From the NCBI GenBank assembly GCA_003565815.1, contig PXAS01000221.1, forward strand, positions 1 to 5,696: a stretch of DNA of 5,696 bases. Direction: 5' to 3'. A model generated the notes under the pieces. It searched no databases and was not told the DNA's origin. It saw only the letters and a program-made list of their open reading frames with translations. The position numbers were made by a program, and so were the translations under genes. This DNA comes from PVC group bacterium (GTDB lineage Bacteria; Verrucomicrobiota; Kiritimatiellia; SS1-B-03-39; UBA6053). Shown piece by piece: positions 1 through 5,696 of this stretch; the stretch's first letter is position 1; the number at the start of each line of letters is the position of its first letter.

Positions 1-3000
1 AGGAAAAAAACGTTTTGCTCGTGAATTTCGCCGGTAAAGGTATTCCACCATTCCACGCGATAGCGGCCCTCGTCCAGACTGTCGGGCAGGGCCAGCCAGC
101 CGCGTCCGGAGCGGGGGAAGTCGGGGTCGTCGAAACCGCTGGGCGGGCGGGAGCGGTTGGCATGGGAGATCCAGGAGGGAAAGAGGTAGGCAAAGGCTTC
201 GGTGCCGTTGCTTTTTCCGTAGGCGAGACGGTGCGGAACTTGGCGTCCGGGCCGCGGCCCTTGGTAGAAGACCGGCCAGCGGGCGGAGGCATAAGATTTG
301 CCGCGGAAATCCTCGCCTTCGAGAAAACGGGCCGCGTGGCCGTAATGTTCAAAGAGGTCGTGGAAATCCACGAGGTTGAACCACCAAAAACCGGTGGCAC
401 CGGACATGTTGGTCATCAGCGAGATCCAGAGACCGGTGCGGAATTCGGCGATCAAATGGTGGTCCCGGCCTCCGCGCGGGGTCCCGCCCCATTCGCCCAC
501 CAGGGTGAGTTTTTGGTTGCGGGCCCGGCGCAGGAAAAAGCGTTCGTAGCCCACCAAATCCTGGGCGACCCCGCCCCAGGGATCCTGCCTGCGTTCCGCA
601 ACCGCATACAAGGGGTAGTCCCGGTCGGTTTGCACCTTCCCCGGCAGGGTGAGAGGAATGTTGACGTGGCGGAAAAATCCGTTGTAGGCGTTGTTGTACA
701 CCGCGACCAACGAATCCAGATTCCAAAAGTCGAGTCCGTTGCGGGGATTGGAAAAATGGGTGCCGGAAGCCACGGGGTGGGCGTTGGCGTTGCGGAGATA
801 AGTGGCGGTGTCGTCGATCCATTGCTTGTAGGGTTCCCGATGTTCGTTGGTCCGGAATGGGTCGGGGTGATCGGGCCGTCGCCGGTCGTTGGAAATATCC
901 CGCATGCTGCGGAAATAGGGTTCGACCCATTCCGATTCGGTGATGACGCCCCACCAGGCCACCGAGGGACTGTGCCCGGCCCGGGCCAGCAAATAGCGCA
1001 TTTTGAAGCGGTGCCAGGCCAGGGATTCCGGATGATGAAAATAATCGGTCGCGTAGGTGTTGGGACCGTCGTCCACGGAAAACGCGCTCCAAGGGTTGTC
1101 CACCCATTCCTCGTCTATGGTGGAACTCAGGGAACCGTGGTTGGTGGTCTCGATGTTCATGTAGATGCCGTGCGTTTCCGCGAGGTCGATGATGCGGTCG
1201 AGTCTGGCGGCATTGGCCTGGTTGAAATATTTGCGACCGTGATAGCCTTCGTGCCGGTGGTTCCATTCCAATCCCAGCCACCAGTTGCTGATCCAGATGC
1301 GCGCGAAATTTCCGCCGGCTTCCTCCATGCGGGAGAACCAGCGCTCGTAAATGGCGGTGCCCATGGCGTCGGCTTCTTCCAGTGACCGCTCCAGGGGGGG
1401 GGAATAAATGCCGGGCCGACGGTCGGTGGGGCTTCGCATGGTGTGGCCGAGCGGATAGAAAAATTCCCCGTTCATGAATTCCAGGAATCGCGGGTCGTTT
1501 TCCGCCTGACGCAGAAAGCCGCGGGCTTCGGGTTCGGGGGCGGCCTCGAAACGTCCGCTTCGTTCCAAAATTTCCGGATCCCCGCCAAGAAAGGGATGGT
1601 GTTCAATTCGCAGGGTCCATTCGTGCGCCCCGGCCAGCCAGGGGCGGAAGCGCACGCGCCAGTCGGTTTCTTCCCGCAGGGTCCAGTTTTCCACTCCGTC
1701 TTCATAGGAACGGGCCACCTCCTGATAAAAGAATCCGGGGTGGCTGACTTCCCGTCCGTCGGGCAGGGTGACGAGCAGGTCCACGGCGATTTCACGTGGG
1801 TCGTAGGGATTGTGAAAGAGACGATTGAGGTCGAAGCGCCAGTCCAGGCGTTCATATTGGCGAACGGATTCCCCGGGGGCGTCCAGTCCCGACAGGGCGA
1901 TTTCGGGCGGTTCCGGGCGCCGGGGCAGGGGATGGGACACAATGCGGGCGTCGTGAAGGACCAGGCGCCCGTTTTCATTCTCCGCGTCGGAATACAGGCG
2001 CAGGATCACCTCGCGGATGTTCATGCGCTCCATGGGGGTCCAGGGACGGTCCGGGTCCTGAAAACAGGTCCAGGCTTCCGGGTCGTCCACCGGCAAAAAC
2101 AGCCGGTTGATTTCCCCGTTGTGCAGGGGATGGAGTTCCGAGGCGAAGACGGTGCCCGGGGTGGTGCGCACATGCACCTCCACGGAGGGATTGCCCCGCC
2201 GCAGCCGCGGTTCCAAGTCCAGGCGGAGCACGGGGGCGACGCTCCAGCGCTGCATCTGTTGCAGGGCGGCGTCCAGGGCTCCGTCCACGGCCCCGGAAAA
2301 CACGGCGGCCACTTCGCGGGATTCGGTTTGGATTTCCCGGGAGCCGCTCATGCCCATGGGTCTGGACCATCCGTCGCGGCCCACGGTGAGGGCCAGCACG
2401 TCGTTCCGGGCGGGCAAGCCGGGACTGGGTGCATAAACGGGCACGCCCGGCAGGGCGGCTTGCAAACGGTCGGCCGCGGCTTCAATCCACGACACGTGCC
2501 CGGGGGAGGCCCGTTTGACATCGAGATACAAACCATGGATTTCCGGGAGGGCGCCCAATCGACGCCACAGATATTGCCCCCGCCGTTCAATGAGATCGAT
2601 CCATTCCGCTTCGTCCCACATTTCCTGATGAAAGCGCAAATGTCCGCCATTCGCGGCGTTCCACGGATGATCGACCCAATTGTAGCGGGTGCGGTTGTCG
2701 AGAATGGTTTCGCTTTCCACCACCAGGAGTCCCGATCCGCCCGTCCCCGGAATGGCCTGTTCGAAGGCGGCGAGTTCGGGTTGCACAAAGTTCCCCAAGC
2801 CCGCGTAGTTGGACCAGTTCGGGGTCCAGTCGGCCACCATGTGCCAGAGAATGCCGGTTTCTCCGTCGTCGGCGGGTTCCCACGGCAATCCCGGACCTCG
2901 CCGCACCCAAATGGTTTCCACGGGCGGGGGCAGGGTCAAATGGCTTGGCGCTTCGCGGGTGTCCGGCGTGGCGCTCGGTTCCGTGTCCGCCGCCCGCACG

Positions 3001-3779
3001 GTGAGCGGACCGAGTGCGTAGGTCTTCCCCCCCCAGCGGGCGTTCACCGTGTATTCGCCGGGTTCATCGAGAACCGTGCGAACGCGGAAAACCGGTCGGC
3101 GCCAAGGCACCATTTTCGCGTCGGACGTTCCGGGAGACCGCCTTTCCCGGTGTTCCCGCACCCAAAAGGAGGGCAGCTCCAGGGTTTTGTCGCCGCGGAT
3201 GATTTCCAGCCAGGGGGTCCGGGACGCGTCATAGGGATCCCCGGTGAATGAACGCGGTTCGACATCGAGGTCCAAGGGAATCCCCGCGACCGCGTTGCCT
3301 GGCAACGGTCTGGGAATCAGAAACTTGGAGGGAGGCTCGTCCCGGGGTCTTTTTTCGAGTCGGCCCACTTGAATGACCCCGCCCCAGGATTGGGGGGTAT
3401 AGAGCCGCAGGCCCCAACGACGCACTTCCCCGAGCAGGTCGACGCCGAAAGGACGGTCGGCGTTGGCGCAACGCCAGTCGATGCTGTCGTCAAGAAGAGA
3501 AAGGCTGATGCGTTGCCGTTGCCCCGTGAGGGGGACGTCCGCCCTGGCCTCCATCCAAACGCCATCCCGGTTTTGAATGAACAAAGAGAGCAGCAAGGGG
3601 AAATCGGGCAACTCGCTTTGCAGTTGCACGGCAATGGAAATCTCCGAAAATTCACGCCAGTCCTCCTCCACTTCCTGGATGCGATAGGCCGTGGGCGGGG
3701 TGGTGACATACCAGCGTTCTTCCGCTTGGGAAATGGAGAGGAGTACAAAGGAGAGCAGGGAAGCGCGGAACAAATTCAT
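1..3779 (-). CDS. Secreted multidomain DUF5060/clan GH-A-like glycoside hydrolase with tandemly duplicated modules (3' end beyond window)
   Basis: The frame from ATG 3779 stays open for 1259 codons to the left edge, so only the C-terminus is missing. Seen: signal peptide (residues 1-19, SISQA then EE); beta-sandwich about 20-150; Ig-like DUF5060-type domain about 155-265; partial barrel-like segment about 300-490; second beta-sandwich about 500-625; DUF5060 domain about 640-737 (HNPYDPR around Y659, GFFYQE at 682-687); TIM barrel about 765-1180; C-terminal beta domain with an EWW...TGE motif at 1243-1251, as in collagen-binding-like tails of related hydrolases. Barrel strands include YPLGHT 775-780, FARIW 825-829, YMNIETT 873-879, ITESEW 946-951 (candidate acid/base E948), VYNNAY about 1027-1032, GEWGG with candidate nucleophile E1096, and FWWFN 1131-1135. 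Family knowledge suggests an exported retaining polysaccharide hydrolase; the substrate cannot be assigned. ATG overlaps the upstream stop; there is no Shine-Dalgarno. The first half appears to be a degenerate copy of the second. Exported hydrolase fold is likely, activity is inferred. Confidence 0.9.
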   Translation of the reverse strand, partial: MNLFRASLLSFVLLSISQAEERWYVTTPPTAYRIQEVEEDWREFSEISIAVQLQSELPDFPLLLSLFIQNRDGVWMEARADVPLTGQRQRISLSLLDDSIDWRCANADRPFGVDLLGEVRRWGLRLYTPQSWGGVIQVGRLEKRPRDEPPSKFLIPRPLPGNAVAGIPLDLDVEPRSFTGDPYDASRTPWLEIIRGDKTLELPSFWVREHRERRSPGTSDAKMVPWRRPVFRVRTVLDEPGEYTVNARWGGKTYALGPLTVRAADTEPSATPDTREAPSHLTLPPPVETIWVRRGPGLPWEPADDGETGILWHMVADWTPNWSNYAGLGNFVQPELAAFEQAIPGTGGSGLLVVESETILDNRTRYNWVDHPWNAANGGHLRFHQEMWDEAEWIDLIERRGQYLWRRLGALPEIHGLYLDVKRASPGHVSWIEAAADRLQAALPGVPVYAPSPGLPARNDVLALTVGRDGWSRPMGMSGSREIQTESREVAAVFSGAVDGALDAALQQMQRWSVAPVLRLDLEPRLRRGNPSVEVHVRTTPGTVFASELHPLHNGEINRLFLPVDDPEAWTCFQDPDRPWTPMERMNIREVILRLYSDAENENGRLVLHDARIVSHPLPRRPEPPEIALSGLDAPGESVRQYERLDWRFDLNRLFHNPYDPREIAVDLLVTLPDGREVSHPGFFYQEVARSYEDGVENWTLREETDWRVRFRPWLAGAHEWTLRIEHHPFLGGDPEILERSGRFEAAPEPEARGFLRQAENDPRFLEFMNGEFFYPLGHTMRSPTDRRPGIYSPPLERSLEEADAMGTAIYERWFSRMEEAGGNFARIWISNWWLGLEWNHRHEGYHGRKYFNQANAARLDRIIDLAETHGIYMNIETTNHGSLSSTIDEEWVDNPWSAFSVDDGPNTYATDYFHHPESLAWHRFKMRYLLARAGHSPSVAWWGVITESEWVEPYFRSMRDISNDRRRPDHPDPFRTNEHREPYKQWIDDTATYLRNANAHPVASGTHFSNPRNGLDFWNLDSLVAVYNNAYNGFFRHVNIPLTLPGKVQTDRDYPLYAVAERRQDPWGGVAQDLVGYERFFLRRARNQKLTLVGEWGGTPRGGRDHHLIAEFRTGLWISLMTNMSGATGFWWFNLVDFHDLFEHYGHAARFLEGEDFRGKSYASARWPVFYQGPRPGRQVPHRLAYGKSNGTEAFAYLFPSWISHANRSRPPSGFDDPDFPRSGRGWLALPDSLDEGRYRVEWWNTFTGEIHEQNVFF

Positions 3780-4696
3780 GGGAGAAGAAACTTTTGATCA
3801 AGACGGTGTAAAAGGCGTTCGCGCCAAACGGCTTCCGGCAGGGACCGGTCGACAAAAATCAAACCGTGGGCGCTGGCGAGGGCGGGGAGGTTTTCTTTGA
3901 ACCAGGGCATCCAGGGATCGACCATGGGCCCGGGCTCGGGACCCAGGAGCAGACCCTGGCTTGCCCCGGAGCGGTGTTGGACCCGCTGGAGGACGAATTG
4001 CCATTTCATCACCCATTCATGGGCGGGCATGCCGCGTTCAAAGTCCGCGGCGTCGACCTCCACCACCAAAAAATCGGCGGCATCGGTGTTCAAGGGGGTC
4101 AACAGATAGCCGTGCAAGTCGAACCAGGATTCGGCGGGGGGAGAGACCCGGGGGATTTGCCCGGCGGAAAGGGTTTTGCCCAGGGTCTCCGGGGCGGCGC
4201 TGTCGTTGTGCGCCAGCCAGAGGATGTTTTCCAGGGAGGGCCGTTGGTCCCGGAACTGCTGGAGGAGTCGGTTCATGGTTTCCCAACGTCGGTCCAGCGG
4301 CGGCGGTTTGCGATGCTCGGGCATGAGAATCACGGGCACGTCCCCGAGTTCCAAATAGCCGTCCCGCTCCGAGAACGCCCCGACATCCACGGTGGGCCGC
4401 ACCAGACGGAACAGGTGCGAGGTGTTTTCCATGGAAAAGCGCAAAAGCTGTCCGCGCTCGGGGTTGAACGAAACCTCGCCCACCTCGCCGGGAACCAGGG
4501 GGACGGTGGCGTGGAGTTGATCTCCAAGAAAAAACGAGACTTGTCCTCTCTCATTCGCAAGCAGTTGAAAGGCAAGGGGATTCCCGCGAAACACCACCTG
4601 CGGGGCGTAGTGCACGTTGAACCCGTTCGCCCACCCCCGCATGGGGATCAGCGAACTCAGGGCGGCCAAAAGGAAAACCTTCCAAGGGAAGGCCAT
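3776..4696 (-). CDS. Secreted protein of unknown function, coupled to the glycoside hydrolase gene
   Basis: I do not recognise the family. From ATG 4696 the product is 306 residues. It starts with a signal peptide (MAFPWKVFLLAALSSLIP, likely cleavage after GWA at residue 23). A beta-rich, Ig-like stretch follows at about 24-102, then an alpha/beta region with hydrophobic strands at about 120-124 (VPVIL), 157-161, 209-214 (FLVVEV), 248-251 and 279-283 (LIFVD), alternating with amphipathic helices. That strand/helix order loosely resembles an SGNH hydrolase, but no GDS serine or C-terminal DxxH pair is visible, so this is only a hypothesis. ATG 4735 is an alternative start adding 13 residues. 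I prefer 4696 because it gives a normal short n-region, and the extra codons (AGA, ATA, TGT) are unlike the rest of the gene. Neither start has a Shine-Dalgarno. Its TGA (3776-3778) overlaps the next ATG as ATGA, implying translational coupling and a shared extracytoplasmic role with the hydrolase. Confidence 0.8.
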   Translation of the reverse strand: MAFPWKVFLLAALSSLIPMRGWANGFNVHYAPQVVFRGNPLAFQLLANERGQVSFFLGDQLHATVPLVPGEVGEVSFNPERGQLLRFSMENTSHLFRLVRPTVDVGAFSERDGYLELGDVPVILMPEHRKPPPLDRRWETMNRLLQQFRDQRPSLENILWLAHNDSAAPETLGKTLSAGQIPRVSPPAESWFDLHGYLLTPLNTDAADFLVVEVDAADFERGMPAHEWVMKWQFVLQRVQHRSGASQGLLLGPEPGPMVDPWMPWFKENLPALASAHGLIFVDRSLPEAVWRERLLHRLDQKFLLP

Positions 4697-4714
4697 CCCG
4701 GGGACTTTGAAGCT

Positions 4715-4735
4715 TTGACATATTCTGATTGACAT
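4715..4735 (+). repeat. Direct repeat TTGACAT in the divergent intergenic region
   Basis: TTGACAT occurs at 4715-4721 and again at 4729-4735, 14 bases apart start to start, in the short spacer between the divergent transcription units. It could be a tandem regulator site or a chance pair of -35-like hexamers in A+T-rich DNA. The repeat is exact over 7 bases. Confidence 0.35.
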
Positions 4736-4760
4736 TTTACTGGTATATTGAGATTGTCTA
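4734..4760 (-). promoter_or_regulatory. Possible promoter for the minus-strand secreted protein/hydrolase operon
   Basis: Read on the minus strand, TAGACA (4760-4755) is followed after 15 bases by TAAAAT (4739-4734). Each hexamer matches the sigma-70 consensus at 5 of 6 positions, but the spacer is shorter than the usual 16-18. Transcription would begin near 4727, downstream of the alternative ATG 4735 and upstream of the preferred ATG 4696, so if real it supports the shorter start. It overlaps the plus-strand -10 candidate. Confidence 0.25.
4741..4749 (+). promoter_or_regulatory. Possible extended -10 promoter element for the pseudopilin gene
   Basis: TGG followed by TATATT matches an extended -10 (TGn plus a TATAAT-like hexamer). 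It would place the transcript start near 4756 and leave a leader of about 31 bases before ATG 4787. No good -35 sits at the usual 16-18 base spacing: the TTGACA copies are 23 and 9 bases away. The assignment rests on the extended -10 alone. Confidence 0.3.
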
Positions 4761-4786
4761 GCTTAGTTAAACTTTATCGCACTAGT

Positions 4787-5548
4787 ATGAAAGACAAAAA
4801 ACACAATCAGATTGGTTTTACGTTGATTGAGATGTTGGTGGTGATCGCCGTGATCGCGTTGCTGGCCGCCCTCCTCTTTCCCGCCGTAAACCGAGCCCTG
4901 GCGCAAGCGCGCCAGACCAAGTGCATGTCCCACCTGCGCACCTTTGGCATTGCTTGGAACCAACGCTATATCGAAGGCCAACAGGATGCCTTCACCACGG
5001 AAGTGGAATCCATTTTCCCCTGGCTCTCGGACATGTATGCGGATGGCTACGTCAACGATGACAGCTCTTTTATCTGTCCCTCCGACCAGAGTCGCGGGGC
5101 TTGGGGGAGCAAGCCCACGCAATCTAGCCTGTTTGTTCAATTAACCAATGATGAAGATGATTTTTCGGAAACCAACGATCCGCATCCAACGATCCCAGGG
5201 ACTTTCATCTCATACATGTATGAATTTAGTGCAGCTTCTTTCAACCATGATTGGATTGATTATGTCTACAAGAATCACTCGGAAAGGTACTCATTATCTG
5301 ATATGCCAATCACATGGGCTGAGATCAAAATGAGCCAAATGAGGTATGGTGATCGATCAAACCAAGGACGGGCATACGACCGCACAATGTTTCCTTTGGC
5401 ACGTTGCTTTCATCATTTTCAAGACCGCCAAGTATCAGTGATCAATGACGATCAGGAAAGCGAACGTTCTGTCCGCGTTTTGAATGTTGCGGTCGCCGGC
5501 AATGTGTTTATGAGTGGCCTGCAATGGGAATTCCCCCTGGCACGTTAA
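4787..5548 (+). CDS. PulG-like prepilin-type (pseudopilin) protein
   Basis: This is a 253-residue protein starting at ATG 4787. The leader MKDKKHNQIG is followed by FTLIEMLVV, the classic prepilin peptidase site: cleavage after G10, methylated F11, and E15 at mature position +5. A hydrophobic helix runs to about residue 33 and then becomes amphipathic (NRALAQARQTK). CPSD at 97-100, HH at 209-210 and the C-terminal NVAVAGNVF...W pattern fit the PVC pseudopilins that have an H-X9-DG-like C-terminus, although the usual DG is AG here (G238). It is probably processed by a PilD-type peptidase and inserted in the inner membrane as part of a type II secretion or pilus-like fibre; the exact role is unknown. 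An in-frame TTG at 4748 would add 13 residues, but it would put a long non-canonical stretch before the leader, so ATG is preferred. No Shine-Dalgarno is visible. From about 5140 to 5400 the base composition is much more A+T-rich than the neighbouring genes. Confidence 0.9.
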   Translation: MKDKKHNQIGFTLIEMLVVIAVIALLAALLFPAVNRALAQARQTKCMSHLRTFGIAWNQRYIEGQQDAFTTEVESIFPWLSDMYADGYVNDDSSFICPSDQSRGAWGSKPTQSSLFVQLTNDEDDFSETNDPHPTIPGTFISYMYEFSAASFNHDWIDYVYKNHSERYSLSDMPITWAEIKMSQMRYGDRSNQGRAYDRTMFPLARCFHHFQDRQVSVINDDQESERSVRVLNVAVAGNVFMSGLQWEFPLAR

Positions 5549-5562
5549 GTTTTGCCCCGATT

Positions 5563-5570
5563 AGGAAGGA
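5563..5570 (+). promoter_or_regulatory. Ribosome binding site of the lipoprotein gene
   Basis: AGGAAGGA lies just before ATG 5575. The first AGGA core is 8 bases from the start codon, a normal spacing. It fixes the start at 5575 rather than the second ATG (codon 4), and it contrasts with the other three genes, which show no such motif. Confidence 0.75.
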
Positions 5571-5574
5571 TTTT

Positions 5575-5696
5575 ATGAAAAAAATGAATTTCGCCCTCGG
5601 CATTTTGTCGTTCAGCGCCCTGTTTTTGCTGGGATGCAGGGCCACCGATCCGGTGTCCGCCCCCACCCGGGCCCACGACGCGGAAATGCAACGGGC
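5575..5696 (+). CDS. Lipoprotein, N-terminal fragment (3' end beyond window)
   Basis: Only the first 40 codons are inside the window. The sequence begins MKKMNFALGILSFSALF and reaches a clear lipobox, LLGC, with the lipidated cysteine at residue 21. The residue after Cys is Arg rather than Asp, so by the enterobacterial +2 rule outer-membrane sorting would be expected, though that rule may not hold in this phylum. The mature part starts Pro/Ala/Thr-rich, as lipoprotein linkers often do. The gene lies 26 bases after the pseudopilin stop on the same strand with no hairpin between them, so co-transcription is likely. It has the only good ribosome binding site in the window. The function of the mature protein cannot be judged from this fragment. 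Confidence 0.82.
   Translation, partial: MKKMNFALGILSFSALFLLGCRATDPVSAPTRAHDAEMQR

Noticed and set aside
349..1281. 310-codon minus-strand frame overlapping the hydrolase in a different phase
   Set aside because: Its product is Arg/Pro/Gly-rich out-of-frame translation of the barrel region and shows no domain. The in-phase frame is continuous to the window edge.
15..1385. 456-codon open frame on the plus strand
   Set aside because: This is also an antisense shadow: it covers the catalytic barrel of the minus-strand gene, whose strands and GEWGG motif read correctly, and its own translation has no recognisable features.
1443..3251. 602-codon open frame on the plus strand
   Set aside because: It lies wholly antisense to the hydrolase. 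Its product is a Gly/His/Val-rich string without domains or a signal peptide, while the minus-strand frame gives recognisable DUF5060 and barrel motifs across the same bases. Long antisense frames are expected from strong G+C codon bias.
3771..3784. Frameshift or sequencing error fusing the two minus-strand genes
   Set aside because: The downstream frame begins with its own clean signal peptide (MNLFRASLLSFVLLSISQA) exactly at the ATGA overlap, so these are two separate exported proteins.
3866..4732. 288-codon open frame on the plus strand opposite the secreted partner gene
   Set aside because: The minus-strand product has a signal peptide, hydrophobic strands and an ATGA junction with the next gene. 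The plus-strand product has none of these and is His/Gly-rich.
4748..4786. TTG 4748 as the start of the pseudopilin
   Set aside because: It would give a 23-residue leader before the cleavage glycine, against 10 residues from ATG 4787, and would overlap the candidate -10 element.
5549..5574. Terminator after the pseudopilin
   Set aside because: The 26-base gap has no inverted repeat followed by a T run; it carries the ribosome binding site of the next gene.

Overview
The window looks like chromosomal DNA from the PVC superphylum, most likely Verrucomicrobiota (Opitutales or Puniceicoccales type) or a relative in Lentisphaerota or Kiritimatiellota. Three things suggest this: a very large secreted DUF5060-type glycoside hydrolase, a PulG-like pseudopilin with a short MKDKKHNQIG leader of the kind these genomes carry in many copies, and the absence of a Shine-Dalgarno sequence in front of three of the four genes. 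This is inference from family distribution; no rRNA or other taxonomic marker is present.

Layout. Minus strand, 1-3779: one continuous open frame of 1259 codons that runs off the left edge without a stop. It encodes an exported multidomain glycoside hydrolase-like protein and fills two thirds of the window. Long plus-strand open frames over the same DNA are antisense shadows. Minus strand, 3776-4696 (possibly from 4735): a secreted protein of unknown function whose stop codon overlaps the hydrolase start codon (ATGA), so the two form a tightly coupled operon. Positions 4697-4786: a short A+T-rich divergent promoter region with a TTGACAT direct repeat. Plus strand, 4787-5548: a type II secretion/type IV pilus-like pseudopilin. 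Plus strand, from 5575: the first 40 codons of a lipoprotein, running off the right edge and probably co-transcribed with the pseudopilin.

Main observation. The hydrolase appears to be an internal tandem duplication. The order beta-sandwich, DUF5060-like Ig domain, TIM barrel occurs twice. Landmark residues are offset by about 468-479 positions in the first two domains and about 524-526 in the barrel. The second barrel keeps both catalytic-type glutamates (E948, E1096). The first barrel is shortened, seems to lack its C-terminal half, and has Lys422 where the acid/base Glu would sit, so it looks like a non-catalytic relic.

All four products are predicted to leave the cytoplasm or to be anchored in an envelope membrane. 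A reasonable inference is that the minus-strand pair degrades or binds polysaccharide. A functional link between that pair and the pseudopilin/lipoprotein pair is not shown by the sequence. I saw no tRNA, rRNA, CRISPR array, insertion sequence or intrinsic terminator.
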